From SAR92 clade bacterium (GTDB lineage: Bacteria > Pseudomonadota > Gammaproteobacteria > Pseudomonadales > Porticoccaceae), in the NCBI GenBank assembly GCA_004211905.1, contig SHBP01000003.1, positions 1-64,000 on the forward strand: DNA of 64,000 bases, in the 5' to 3' direction. Each line of letters starts with the position of its first letter. Within the stretch, counting starts at the first letter, position 1. Position numbers and translations under genes: made by a program. Below, piece by piece: positions 28,609 to 41,068 of this stretch. The notes under the pieces were generated by a model that worked only from the letters and a program-made list of their open reading frames with translations, ran no database searches and was not told the origin of the DNA.

Positions 28609-29550
28609 CTATTGAGTAGATTCCAATTTTGACTTTGCGAAATAATCCAACCCCATCACTGCACTCAAAGCGAACACGAACATAACTGTACATAAAAAGG
28701 TTTGTGGATCTCCACCTGTAAGCCCTAAAAATTCTGAGGGCATAAGATTATCGGTGGATAGCACTAAAACCTTACCCGAGTCAGTCGTCATAGAGGAGGT
28801 TACTAATTTCCAAGGCCAAATAATACTCAAACTACCCATAAGAAATCCACACATAGTTGCGATTACCAAAGTTTCAAATCGAGCTAACAGCCAAGATAAT
28901 AAGCGACTAAACAACATCAGGCCGACAATTCCGCCAAGGGCAAATGCGGTCAATATGTCAATCTGCAGATTGGCAATTGCACCAATGAATACAGGGTAAA
29001 GGCCCAACAACACAAGAATAAATGAGCCAGATATTCCTGGTAAAATCATTGCGCATAGGGCAATGGATCCCGCAAGGAACATGGTAACTGCGGTTCCTTC
29101 CAAAACCACTGGCGGGGATATAGAAATTCCATAAGCTATGCCTATACCAACAAAGAAAAGTAGATTTTCATGGGTACTACGCAAAGGATTTTGCCGCAAA
29201 AGATAGATCACCGATCCAACGATCAAACCTGTAAAAAAAGACCACAACGGCAGTGGGTGCTCAACCAGCAGGTACTGCATAAACTGAGCCAACGAGAATA
29301 AACTAGTAAAGATTCCCGCTAGTAAAATAACAATAAAGCGGCCATTGATGAATCTCCATGCAGCCCCTATACCTTCAGACTTAAGTGTTTGTAGCGCTCT
29401 TAAGTTTACGGATTTGATAGTATTGATCAGTTCAATATATATACCCGTGACAAAAGCAATAGTTCCACCTGAAACACCAGGAACAACATCTGCAGCTCCC
29501 ATGGCTAGACCTTTTATATATAACAGCAGATTGTCTGTGAATTTTTTCAT
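28609..29550 (-). CDS. DUF368 (PopT-like) undecaprenyl-phosphate translocase homologue
   Basis: The 313 residues have about eight to nine hydrophobic segments. The N-terminal GLAMGAADVVPGVSGGTIAF near residue 12 and its internal counterpart ALCAMILPGISGSFILVLLG near 160 are the paired signature of DUF368. DUF368 members have been shown to recycle undecaprenyl phosphate across the inner membrane; that role is transferred from the family. The ATG at 29550 has AGGG six bases upstream; an in-frame ATG at 29586 would overlap pcm by 17 bases. nlpD follows after ten bases, so it is probably in the pcm-nlpD transcript. Confidence 0.88.
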   Translation of the reverse strand: MKKFTDNLLLYIKGLAMGAADVVPGVSGGTIAFVTGIYIELINTIKSVNLRALQTLKSEGIGAAWRFINGRFIVILLAGIFTSLFSLAQFMQYLLVEHPLPLWSFFTGLIVGSVIYLLRQNPLRSTHENLLFFVGIGIAYGISISPPVVLEGTAVTMFLAGSIALCAMILPGISGSFILVLLGLYPVFIGAIANLQIDILTAFALGGIVGLMLFSRLLSWLLARFETLVIATMCGFLMGSLSIIWPWKLVTSSMTTDSGKVLVLSTDNLMPSEFLGLTGGDPQTFLCTVMFVFALSAVMGLDYFAKSKLESTQ

Positions 29551-29569
29551 AGGAGACCCTGTTGAAATA

Positions 29570-30241
29570 TTAGCGGGAAAGCCCACTTAGCAAAGGAACG
29601 AATTTTACTTTCTCGACGGCTATCTCGTCGAACTCCGATGAATCTTCTATACGTTTAACTAAACGCAAGTCTTGAGATTCACCACTACCCACTGGAATAA
29701 CTAATAGCCCATTAGGCGCTAACTGACTTAAAAGATCTTCGGGTATCGCCTGGGGCGCCGCGGTTGTGATTATTCCATCATAGGGTGCTTGCTTCTCCCA
29801 GCCAAAACATCCATCTGAAAGATTTGCAGATACATTAGTTAAGCCCAACTTCCTAAATCGCTGTTTTGCTTTAATTAACAAGGGCTCAATTCGCTCTACC
29901 GTATGAACCTCTGTAACTAACTGAGCTAAAATCGCCGACTGGTAGCCAGACCCTGTGCCGATTTCTAATATTTTACAGAGGGGCCCGGCTGAGAGTAATA
30001 TTTCTGTCATTCTTGCGACGATATAGGGTTGTGATAGTGTCTGAGAGAAACCTATAGGCAAAGCAGTGTCTTCATATGCCCTGTGTGATAATGCTTCATC
30101 AAGAAAAATATGCCGCGGTGTACTGCGAATAACATCAAGTACTTTTTGGTTGGTGATGCCCTGCTCGGTCAATCGATTAATTAACCGTTCTCGGGTTCGT
30201 TGAGAAGTCATCCCGATACCCGCTAATTCAACCGAATTCAC
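29570..30241 (-). CDS. pcm: Protein-L-isoaspartate O-methyltransferase
   Basis: Repairs isoaspartyl residues in aged proteins using SAM. The 223 residues include [22 protein letters not shown] near 50-70, [14 protein letters not shown] near 75, the SAM motif [15 protein letters not shown] near 95, and [31 protein letters not shown] near 150-185, all family hallmarks. It is 19 bases upstream of the DUF368 ATG on the same strand. In many relatives surE lies between truD and pcm; here the gap is only 77 bases and surE is missing. Confidence 0.95.
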   Translation of the reverse strand: MNSVELAGIGMTSQRTRERLINRLTEQGITNQKVLDVIRSTPRHIFLDEALSHRAYEDTALPIGFSQTLSQPYIVARMTEILLSAGPLCKILEIGTGSGYQSAILAQLVTEVHTVERIEPLLIKAKQRFRKLGLTNVSANLSDGCFGWEKQAPYDGIITTAAPQAIPEDLLSQLAPNGLLVIPVGSGESQDLRLVKRIEDSSEFDEIAVEKVKFVPLLSGLSR

Positions 30242-30318
30242 CCAAATCTCCTATCGCAAATATTCCAAAAATGAATTGGCGCCAATTCCAAACCAATCAC
30301 TAACGAGAGTCTAATATA

Positions 30319-31284
30319 TCATATGGAGACATTGCTCGGGCGGGATAATTGAGCTATTTCTCGCAGTAATACTGTAGCAAAGCACCCTCTCAACAAACTA
30401 AATTCTAGGCTTAACTGATTAGGCTCAATCCATTCGTAAAGAATACTGTCCGAACGCAATATTAAATTTCTTCGCTCCTGTTTTAAACCTGCATGCTCAA
30501 GCGCATAACACCAGTCTTGCCAATCCTTCAAAATCTGCTCTTCAACACTCGCCACCTCCCTGTCAGCAGATGACCGTCCTCTTCCCCAAAGTGGCCCTGT
30601 ATATTCTTGAAGTCGGTCTAGAGATTCATCAGCGTTGTCTATATGCCTAGCCAACACAAGATTAAACAGCCATGAGCGAGCTGCTGATAAATATAGGCCT
30701 GTGCCATGCCTGTTGCCCTTTAGTTTATCTGCCATAATAAGCTTCTGAACCTCATGAAGATTATTACCCTGATGACCAAATCGTTGCTCGCCAAAATAAT
30801 TGGGCACGCCGTAACGACTAATTAACTTCATGCGATCATCAAAAGATTTTTTCTCAACCTCAAATTGTTTTAAGACTATTTTAAATCGGTTGCCTCGGTG
30901 CATTCCTCGACGCAATTTTTTATGATGACGTGCTGTTCTTAAAATTGTGAAGTCACTATGAGTAAGAGTGCTCAAATCTAAATCTCGACTGGGAACATAT
31001 AAGCTAAACCATTGCGTAGTAATAGCAAATCTATCTTTCATCCCACAATAACCTACGTCATTCCGCTTTATCCCTGCCAACTTTGCCAATATCCCTGCAA
31101 CCCAGCTTGTGTTTTGATCTTTTTTGCTAATCAACAGCCACAGGTGCTCACCCTCACCAGAGGGCTCGATATCCATAATTTCGTCAACTAAAAAATCATC
31201 CGGACAAGAGCGAAATACAGCCGTCTCTTGTGGTTGTCCGTGTAAATAAGGTAATTTCCCAAATTCAAGGGTACGCGTATCGAT
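30319..31284 (-). CDS. truD: tRNA pseudouridine(13) synthase TruD, start codon uncertain
   Basis: Makes pseudouridine 13 in tRNA-Glu. The catalytic Asp is in CGMKDRFAITTQW, and GVPNYFGEQRFGHQGNN and LSAARSWLFN are present. The first in-frame ATG is at 31176, giving only 285 residues and beginning inside the conserved core. Reading upstream in the same frame gives LPYLHGQPQ and CPDDFLVDEI, which match the N-terminus of E. coli TruD (TYLHGKPQ, NPEDFVV). No ATG, GTG or TTG occurs before the in-frame stop at 31303-31305. I extend to an ATC at 31284-31282 as the likeliest rare start (321 residues). A base error or frameshift are the alternatives. The family is usually about 340-350 residues. Confidence 0.85.
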   Translation of the reverse strand: MDTRTLEFGKLPYLHGQPQETAVFRSCPDDFLVDEIMDIEPSGEGEHLWLLISKKDQNTSWVAGILAKLAGIKRNDVGYCGMKDRFAITTQWFSLYVPSRDLDLSTLTHSDFTILRTARHHKKLRRGMHRGNRFKIVLKQFEVEKKSFDDRMKLISRYGVPNYFGEQRFGHQGNNLHEVQKLIMADKLKGNRHGTGLYLSAARSWLFNLVLARHIDNADESLDRLQEYTGPLWGRGRSSADREVASVEEQILKDWQDWCYALEHAGLKQERRNLILRSDSILYEWIEPNQLSLEFSLLRGCFATVLLREIAQLSRPSNVSI

Positions 31285-31307
31285 AAATCTAAGTCTCGCT
31301 GATTAAG

Positions 31308-31787
31308 TTAGCTGATTGAGGGTACTAAAAGAACTGATCCATGACAGGCAATACCCTCTTCTCTTCCGGTAAACCCTAATCCCTCTGAGGTCGTTGCTTT
31401 AATATTGATTTTTTCGCTTTCACATCCAAGTACAGAGGCAATATTTTCACACATACTATCTAAGTATGGAGACATCTTTGGCCTCTGAGCGATGATAGTA
31501 AGATCCGCATTACCTAAGGAGTAACCTTTACCACACATCATTTGAACGACAACTTGCAGCAATTCAAGACTGTCGCTATTCTTGTACTGGGAATCAGTAT
31601 CAGGGAAGTGTCTACCTATATCACCCAAACCCAGAGCGCCTAAAATCGCATCGATAAGAGCATGTGTCAGAACATCCCCATCTGAATGAGCAATAAAAGC
31701 TCTTTCAAAGGGTATAGAGACGCCACCTAAAATAAGCGCTTCGCCTTCTCCAAAAGCATGAACATCGTAACCATGTCCCACACGCAT
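31308..31787 (-). CDS. ispF: 2-C-methyl-D-erythritol 2,4-cyclodiphosphate synthase
   Basis: Fifth enzyme of the MEP isoprenoid pathway. The 159 residues match the family. The N-terminus [12 protein letters not shown] holds the Asp-x-His metal ligands, and [33 protein letters not shown] at about 33-65 is the family signature. Further blocks are RPKMSPY and [19 protein letters not shown] use the ATG at 31787; it overlaps the ispD stop by one base (TAATG). The longer in-frame extension upstream lies inside ispD and has no similarity to the family. Confidence 0.95.
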   Translation of the reverse strand: MRVGHGYDVHAFGEGEALILGGVSIPFERAFIAHSDGDVLTHALIDAILGALGLGDIGRHFPDTDSQYKNSDSLELLQVVVQMMCGKGYSLGNADLTIIAQRPKMSPYLDSMCENIASVLGCESEKINIKATTSEGLGFTGREEGIACHGSVLLVPSIS

Positions 31788-32497
31788 TAATGCTTCTCCT
31801 GATTCAGTAGAATAGCCTCGGCAATCATCAAGTCCTCTCGTCGAGTAATCTTGATATTGTCCTGTCGACCCTCTACAACACAAACTTCCCTTCCGGCATT
31901 TTCAATCGCGGTTGACTCGTCCGTAGGTATCTCTTGATTATCAAGCATTCTTAAAATGGCATCATATAAAATTTTGTACCGAAACATCTGTGGCGTCTGT
32001 GCAACTCGATAATGTTCGCGATTAACTGTTTTTTCTACGTTCTGATCGGAGGTGACTATTTTTAGTGTTTCATTGACCGTCGTAGCCAGTAATCCTCCTA
32101 CTGGATGAGACTTTAACGCATCGATGAGTTTACAAATATCAGATGAAGTTACACAAGGCCTGGCCATATCATGGACGAGAACCCAATCATTGGGTTCAGC
32201 TAAATTTTGTAGCGCATTAAGACCGCTTAAAACAGAGTGGGCTCGCGTTTCACCGCCTTCTATAAGTTGGACTCTAGGGTTTCTAGTAGCATCAACCCTT
32301 GCCCAATAACCTGAAGCAGAGTCACAGGGAGCGATAATTCGCTTTATTAATCTAACATCCAAAAGACGCTTTAGAGTATGTTGAGCAACAAGTTCTCCAA
32401 GCAACTGGTGAAACTGTTTTGGAATATCCGCTGAAAATCGTTTACCAATCCCCGCTGCAGGAACGATAGCCCAATAATTTGCTTCCACATTTTTCAT
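31787..32497 (-). CDS. ispD: 2-C-methyl-D-erythritol 4-phosphate cytidylyltransferase
   Basis: Third MEP-pathway step, which transfers CMP to MEP. The 236 residues contain the nucleotide-binding [18 protein letters not shown] near the N-terminus, [13 protein letters not shown] near 80, [11 protein letters not shown] near 105, and the end block [18 protein letters not shown]. It overlaps the end of ftsB by four bases and ispF by one, forming a coupled ftsB-ispD-ispF group. Confidence 0.95.
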   Translation of the reverse strand: MKNVEANYWAIVPAAGIGKRFSADIPKQFHQLLGELVAQHTLKRLLDVRLIKRIIAPCDSASGYWARVDATRNPRVQLIEGGETRAHSVLSGLNALQNLAEPNDWVLVHDMARPCVTSSDICKLIDALKSHPVGGLLATTVNETLKIVTSDQNVEKTVNREHYRVAQTPQMFRYKILYDAILRMLDNQEIPTDESTAIENAGREVCVVEGRQDNIKITRREDLMIAEAILLNQEKH

Positions 32498-32814
32498 GGT
32501 GCCTCTTCCTCAGAAAAACGCCGTTCCTTGGGAATTCCAGAATCCTCATCAGTTACAAGATAAAAGACCTCTCCTTGCTTAATCATACCTAGATCTTTGC
32601 GAGCCTTTTCTTCAATAGCATCAAGGTTCGTTTTAAGACTGTCCACATCTCTAGCAATAATCTCATTGCGTAGTCTTAGTCTTTCATTCTCAGTTTTTTG
32701 AAGCGCTAACTGCCCATCTAACTCAGCTTGATGAGCAAGACTACCCTCTCCGACCCAAAGACGGACTTGCAAACCAAGCAACAATAAAACAAGTATTATC
32801 AGCAACCAACGCAT
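32494..32814 (-). CDS. ftsB: Cell division protein FtsB
   Basis: Single-pass divisome protein that acts with FtsL and FtsQ. The 106 residues have a short cytoplasmic start (MRW), one membrane helix at about residues 4-20, and a coiled coil rich in Leu and Glu at about 30-70. The typical FtsB stretch EEKARKDLGMIKQGEVFYLV follows near 70-88. The product is close to E. coli FtsB (103). It lies between eno and ispD, the conserved location. Confidence 0.93.
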   Translation of the reverse strand: MRWLLIILVLLLLGLQVRLWVGEGSLAHQAELDGQLALQKTENERLRLRNEIIARDVDSLKTNLDAIEEKARKDLGMIKQGEVFYLVTDEDSGIPKERRFSEEEAP

Positions 32815-32867
32815 AAGTCTATTCTATTCTATTAGAAGAACGGCAGCTCCGTTATTGCTTATCGCTA

Positions 32868-34181
<1,314 letters not shown>

Positions 34182-34257
34182 TCAATTATGACTCTGTGCG
34201 AGTACTAAGGTTGCGGTAGGTTAGATTTTTAATAGGCTAAAGACAATGCAGTTATAA

Positions 34258-35118
<861 letters not shown>

Positions 35119-35126
35119 CTAAGCTT

Positions 35127-36824
<1,698 letters not shown>

Positions 36825-36880
36825 TTACGCCCACCCTGATTAAGATGGTGTAATAGATTAACAGAAAGGAACTTACGATT

Positions 36881-38233
36881 CTACAAAGAGTTGTCTTGCC
36901 AATGGATTTTAATGCCCTTCTCTTGGGCTGATGCCTCCCAACCCTCGCACACCCAAAGATCAGCAACAGCAACAAGCTCTTCATCGATAAAAATTAATGG
37001 CACTTGATCTCTCCACCACGGCTCTAAACCAAATTCTTGCAAGCATTTTTTAAGACTCGTTGAGTGAGCACGACCTGATGGCCTACACCTCTCCCCTCCC
37101 TGACGGAAGCCAACCTTTAAACGACCATCTTTTGGTGTTCGAATACCTTCCCCAATCACTGTTGTAGCGGCCAACATCATTGGTGCCTTGAGCGTCGATT
37201 TGGTATTCAAATCCCACAGGATTTTAGAGCTTGTCTGTTCGCAATCGTTTAAAACCCTGGCCGATTTTAATAAATATAACCGGCCAGAGTAACGATGGTA
37301 CTCAACGTCTTGGCAGACCACTTTGGGTGAAGCGTCTACCCTAGCACCAATAACAGAAGAACCAATCTCATTAATGATTTTTAACCCAGGGGCAATCAGT
37401 CCATAACACTCCGCCCAATACCGCAATACATTAGCTTGCCTTAGAGAAGGCAAAAGGCCAAAAGAGCGAAGAGAAAGAGACCAGCCTCCTCTCTCGGCCC
37501 TAATTTTTAGGCCTCTCATATCCTCAATCGCTATTGAGTGAGACAAGAGATCACTATTTCGACTTATGTTGGCAACGCCCTCTAAACGGTGACGATAGTC
37601 CGGCCATCGATCTGCGATAAGAGGAATTAATTTATTACGTAAATAGTTGCGATCAAAATCATTTGACTCATTACTCTCATCCTCAATCCATTGAATATTG
37701 TTTTCCATTGCATAATCTAAAAGAGAAGATTTTGGCCAGTTTAATAGAGGTCGATGTAGAACACCTTTGCCTACTGAACGAGTTTTGGGGATCCCGGACA
37801 AGCCTCTTGGTCCAGTGCCGCGCATTAATCTATATAGCAAGGTCTCGACTTGGTCATCTTGATGGTGCCCAAGCAATAAGATTCCATCTTCATCGAGGCA
37901 TCGCTCAAAGACTTCATATCGCGCCAATCTACCGGCATCCTCCAGTCCACCACCATCGCCCACTAACGCAACAGTTTCGCTATGAAAATTAACACCCAAA
38001 GATTGGCAAAAGCCTTCTGCATGGGCTTGCCAATGATCCGCATTTTGTGACAATCCATGATTAATATGAACGGCCATTATGCGATGAGCTTCAACTTTCT
38101 GAGATAAGGAATGCAAAAGCACGGAGGAATCTAAGCCTCCACTGAATCCAACCACAATCTGTTGGGCATTACTAAGTTGATCACCCAAAGGTTCAAAAAC
38201 CCGCGTAGGTGTCAAAGTTGGCAGCTTAGCCAT
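36881..38233 (-). CDS. tilS: tRNA(Ile)-lysidine synthase
   Basis: Converts C34 of the CAU-anticodon tRNA-Ile to lysidine so that it reads AUA. The PP-loop ATP motif GFSGGLDSSVLLH is near residue 28. HINHGLSQNADHWQAH is near 55, and GHHQDDQVETLLYRLMRGTGPRGLSG near 120-145 is the N-domain signature. The TilS substrate-binding and C-terminal domains fill the rest, including GERCRPSGRAHSTSLKKCLQEFG near 380. The 450 residues are normal. The ATG overlaps the yheU stop by one base, indicating coupling. Confidence 0.94.
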   Translation of the reverse strand: MAKLPTLTPTRVFEPLGDQLSNAQQIVVGFSGGLDSSVLLHSLSQKVEAHRIMAVHINHGLSQNADHWQAHAEGFCQSLGVNFHSETVALVGDGGGLEDAGRLARYEVFERCLDEDGILLLGHHQDDQVETLLYRLMRGTGPRGLSGIPKTRSVGKGVLHRPLLNWPKSSLLDYAMENNIQWIEDESNESNDFDRNYLRNKLIPLIADRWPDYRHRLEGVANISRNSDLLSHSIAIEDMRGLKIRAERGGWSLSLRSFGLLPSLRQANVLRYWAECYGLIAPGLKIINEIGSSVIGARVDASPKVVCQDVEYHRYSGRLYLLKSARVLNDCEQTSSKILWDLNTKSTLKAPMMLAATTVIGEGIRTPKDGRLKVGFRQGGERCRPSGRAHSTSLKKCLQEFGLEPWWRDQVPLIFIDEELVAVADLWVCEGWEASAQEKGIKIHWQDNSL

Positions 38234-38493
38234 CAGAGATCACTTCGCTCATTGGTTTGCAGATCTTTCCTATAGCGGTTGAATTGATTACGCGTTAGCA
38301 AGGTACAATTTTCAGTCGCTGGGTCAAAAGTAATGAGCACATCACCCTGAACAATCTGGCGATGAACCTGTTTTATTTTACTCTCAAGACTAGCCTCCTG
38401 AAAGCCATAATCCGTTCCTTCGCGCAGAATATACTCTTCAATCACTGCGCCTAGGATATCTCTAGACAAGCGTTCAGAAGGAATTTCAATCAC
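38233..38493 (-). CDS. yheU: YheU/UPF0270 family protein
   Basis: The 86 residues match the UPF0270 family: IPSERLSRDILGAVIEEYILREGTDYGFQE at the N-terminus parallels the E. coli LRxGTDYG core, followed by KIKQVHRQIVQGDVLITFD. Function unknown. The GTG start sits in a GTGA overlap with the methyltransferase upstream, and its stop overlaps tilS, so three genes form a coupled cluster. In E. coli yheU is located elsewhere, so the link to tilS is lineage-specific. Confidence 0.85.
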   Translation of the reverse strand: MIEIPSERLSRDILGAVIEEYILREGTDYGFQEASLESKIKQVHRQIVQGDVLITFDPATENCTLLTRNQFNRYRKDLQTNERSDL

Positions 38494-39305
38494 TCCTGTG
38501 GTTTCCTGAATCGTAGCGTCATTCGGTCGCTCTCCCCAATCGCTAAATAACGTTCCCGATCCTCATCACCAAGGCGCAAACTAGGTGGTAGCGTCCATAC
38601 TCCCCCAGGGTAGTCAGCGGTGTCTTTCTCATTGGCATTAACTTCTGAAGACTCCTCAAAAACAAAACCAGCACTCTGCGCTAACTCGACCACATAATTC
38701 TGTGTCATGTAGCCACTTTTCCGCATCTTGGCTCTGTCTGTACCTTCTGGAGCACGATGTTCAACGACACCTAACAGCCCTCCCGGTTTAAGCGCCTTAT
38801 AAAACAGCGCGAATGAAGAGGCCTCAGTGTCCGAACTCAACCAATTGTGGACGTTTCTGAAGGTAACAACTGCATCCACTGACCCATCCTCTGTGGTTAA
38901 CTTTTTTGCAGCCGCATCGAAAATTTGTATTTTTACATTCCCGTAAAGCTCAGGATCGGACGCCATCTTAGCTGCAAATCTATTTTGGGAATTTCGGTAG
39001 TAGGAGCGCTCTGATGAGGGATCATAATGTGCGGCTAACAGATCACCCTTCAGATATTGAGCTAGTACCTCAGTATACCAACCGCCCCCGGGGGAAATTT
39101 CGAGTACATCCATCTCTGGCACTATGCCAAAAAATTTGAGCGTTTCTACAGGGTGCCTGTACTGATCTCTAGAGCTGTCTCTCTCAGCGGTCGCCAGACC
39201 AGAAAATGCGAAGAGAACGGAGAAGAGCAATGTCTTCAAACCAATACTAGCTCCAACAGAGCAACGGCGGTGAACGTCCAGTCGTTCTTTTTGTTTAAGT
39301 TGCAT
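38490..39305 (-). CDS. Predicted SAM-dependent methyltransferase with N-terminal signal peptide
   Basis: The 271 residues belong to a methyltransferase group resembling COG4798. SAM-fold elements are MDVLEISPGGGWYTEVLAQYL near residue 65 (motif I), VDAVVTFRNVHNWLS near 125, and LKPGGLLGVVEHRAPEG near 155. It has an apparent signal peptide: basic start, hydrophobic core at about 23-38, and ALATA-like cleavage after GLATA at about 40. A periplasmic SAM enzyme would be odd, since SAM is cytoplasmic, so it may have another role. GTDYxGGVW-like C-terminal residues lie near 235. It overlaps yheU by four bases. Confidence 0.78.
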   Translation of the reverse strand: MQLKQKERLDVHRRCSVGASIGLKTLLFSVLFAFSGLATAERDSSRDQYRHPVETLKFFGIVPEMDVLEISPGGGWYTEVLAQYLKGDLLAAHYDPSSERSYYRNSQNRFAAKMASDPELYGNVKIQIFDAAAKKLTTEDGSVDAVVTFRNVHNWLSSDTEASSFALFYKALKPGGLLGVVEHRAPEGTDRAKMRKSGYMTQNYVVELAQSAGFVFEESSEVNANEKDTADYPGGVWTLPPSLRLGDEDRERYLAIGESDRMTLRFRKPQE

Positions 39306-39350
39306 ATTTTTAGCTGTCCTTTTAAAAATTAATTTATGTTTTTGCTTAAA

Positions 39351-39368
39351 CTGTTAAGACTATAACAG
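39351..39368. promoter_or_regulatory. Inverted repeat upstream of the GcvR-like gene, possible operator
   Basis: CTGTTA and TAACAG flank a six-base spacer, a perfect 6-base dyad 62 bases upstream of the start. A CATAAT -10-like hexamer follows at 39385-39390, so the dyad overlaps or adjoins the expected -35 region. The binding factor is unknown. Confidence 0.35.
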
Positions 39369-39429
39369 TGCTGAACAATAGTGCCATAATATAGATCTTA
39401 GATAGAACCATAAAACCTTAGGTCAAACC

Positions 39430-39939
39430 ATGCAGAAACAACTTGTTTTAACCATTTTAGCTGATGATCAACCAGGTATTGTAGAACAGCTAGCAAGCGT
39501 CATCATAAATCACAAGGGAAATTGGACGCAAAGTAGCATGTCACGTTTGGGCGGAAAATTTGCCGGAATTTTGCTGGCCGACATTAATTCGGAAAATGAC
39601 TCCGCCTTGCAAGAAGCCTTGTTAAATCTCAATGAGCAAGGCATTAAAGTAACCATAGAAAGTGCGTCAGCTACTAAAGTAAAAGAACAAAAAACAGTTC
39701 AAATTGAGATTATTGCTAATGACCGCTCAGGCATAATTGGTGAAATTTCAACTCTCTGTGCCAACCAAAATATAAATCTTGAATCTCTAGAGTCTTGTTG
39801 TGAAAGCGCCCCAATGTCAGCGTCGATGCTGTTTAGAGCGCACGCTAATGTCAGGCTTCCTGCAGGCATGAGCGACAACCAACTAAGAGCTTTACTAGAA
39901 GAATTGTCCAGCGATCTTATGGTTGAGATTATTGATTAG
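39430..39939 (+). CDS. ACT-domain regulatory protein, GcvR-like
   Basis: The 169 residues form two ACT domains, at about 5-78 (VLTILADDQPGIVEQLASVIINHKGNW) and 90-165 (IEIIANDRSGIIGEISTLCANQNINLESLES). This is the GcvR layout: GcvR binds glycine and antagonises the GcvA activator of the glycine cleavage operon in E. coli. No DNA-binding domain is present, in keeping with GcvR. The target here is inferred from the family only. It stands alone, with a possible operator upstream. Confidence 0.8.
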   Translation: MQKQLVLTILADDQPGIVEQLASVIINHKGNWTQSSMSRLGGKFAGILLADINSENDSALQEALLNLNEQGIKVTIESASATKVKEQKTVQIEIIANDRSGIIGEISTLCANQNINLESLESCCESAPMSASMLFRAHANVRLPAGMSDNQLRALLEELSSDLMVEIID

Positions 39940-40019
39940 AAAAAACTTAATTTGCCGAAGAGACCAACAGACTCTCTGCAATCCTGACCCTAACCTATTT
40001 GCTATCTCTAAAAGTTTCC

Positions 40020-40475
40020 TTAGACTTCAAACGGTGCCAAATCTCCTGGGGTACGAAGCATTTTATTAACTTCATCCAAATGCTGCTCTTCTAAGTGGAT
40101 CATTTCACGCGCATACTCTTCAAGAACCACTGATTCACCTTCTACCAACTTTAGTAAGTCATAATACACCTCAGCAGTCACTGCTTCGTGTTCAAGACTT
40201 TCACTGAGAATATCCCCGATATCATGTTTCTCTGTCTCCAATAGTGCACCAATTTTCAGCGATGGATGCCCCCCCAACATTGTCACTAACTCCCCAGCCT
40301 TAGTAGCGTGATCAAGACCTTCCTGTGCATTAGCTTTTAACCATGAAACAATCGGTATTCGGTTATATCCATACACCATCAAAGAATAATGGGTATAACG
40401 AACTACACCTGAAAGTTCTAATTCCATGATTCTATTTAATGTCTCAATCGCTTTTTCTTTATCGAAATTTTTCAT
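40020..40475 (-). CDS. bfr: Bacterioferritin-like (ferritin-superfamily) protein
   Basis: The 151 residues are a four-helix ferritin-like protein: EKAIETLNRIMELELSGVVRYTHYSLMVYG (helix A), NAQEGLDHATKAGELVTMLGGHPSL (helix B), ESLEHEAVTAEVYYDLLKLVE (helix C) and REMIHLEEQHLDEVNKML (helix D). These supply carboxylates and histidines for a di-iron centre. The heme-ligand Met found after the helix-B Glu in E. coli Bfr is not at that position here, so heme binding is doubtful. It might store iron or act as a diiron oxidase. It converges on the gcvR-like gene and diverges from trmL. Confidence 0.75.
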   Translation of the reverse strand: MKNFDKEKAIETLNRIMELELSGVVRYTHYSLMVYGYNRIPIVSWLKANAQEGLDHATKAGELVTMLGGHPSLKIGALLETEKHDIGDILSESLEHEAVTAEVYYDLLKLVEGESVVLEEYAREMIHLEEQHLDEVNKMLRTPGDLAPFEV

Positions 40476-40600
40476 ATGTTTTACCTTTCAAAGTCCTTTA
40501 TAAAGGAAAGAAGCCCCAAACAATAATATGATTTAGTTAAAGGCACAATAATTGTTGTAAAATAAAGCACTCCCTAATTCAGTTTTTTAGACGAACCAAA

Positions 40601-41068
40601 ATGCTAGATATCGTTCTTTATCAACCAGAAATTCCTCCCAACACGGGCAATATTATACGGCTCTGCGCAAATACTGGTTTTCGCCTGCACCTCATTGAAC
40701 CACTCGGGTTTGAACTTGATGATAAACGCTTACGTCGTGCCGGGCTTGACTATAGAGAATTCCAAAGCCTGCAGGTCCACCCCACTTGGCCTTCTTATTT
40801 GAACAAAATAAAACCAAAAAACGTTTATGGACTAAGCACTAAAGGAGCAACCAGTTATTCATCCATGGCTTATCAATCAGGTGACACATTATTATTTGGC
40901 CCTGAAACAAGAGGGCTTCCAGATGACATTAGAAGCTCCATTGGCATTGAGAATATATTGCGTTTACCTATGTTCTCTAATAGTCGAAGCCTCAATCTAT
41001 CCAATACTGTTGCCATAGTAGCCTATGAGGCTTGGCGACAACTAGGATTTATAGGTAGTATTAAATGA
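40601..41068 (+). CDS. trmL: tRNA (cytidine/uridine(34)-2'-O)-methyltransferase TrmL
   Basis: SPOUT-family enzyme that 2'-O-methylates the wobble base of two tRNA-Leu species. The 155 residues match E. coli TrmL (157). [28 protein letters not shown] at the N-terminus, [12 protein letters not shown] near 45, FGPETRGLP near 105, and [30 protein letters not shown] at the C-terminus are characteristic. Its stop overlaps the flavodoxin start (ATGA), the first of two overlaps that tie it to fldB and mnmC. Confidence 0.95.
   Translation: MLDIVLYQPEIPPNTGNIIRLCANTGFRLHLIEPLGFELDDKRLRRAGLDYREFQSLQVHPTWPSYLNKIKPKNVYGLSTKGATSYSSMAYQSGDTLLFGPETRGLPDDIRSSIGIENILRLPMFSNSRSLNLSNTVAIVAYEAWRQLGFIGSIK

Noticed and set aside
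30319-31176. truD as a truncated pseudogene.
   Set aside because: The missing N-terminus is present in the same frame just upstream and the catalytic motifs are intact; only the start codon is in doubt.
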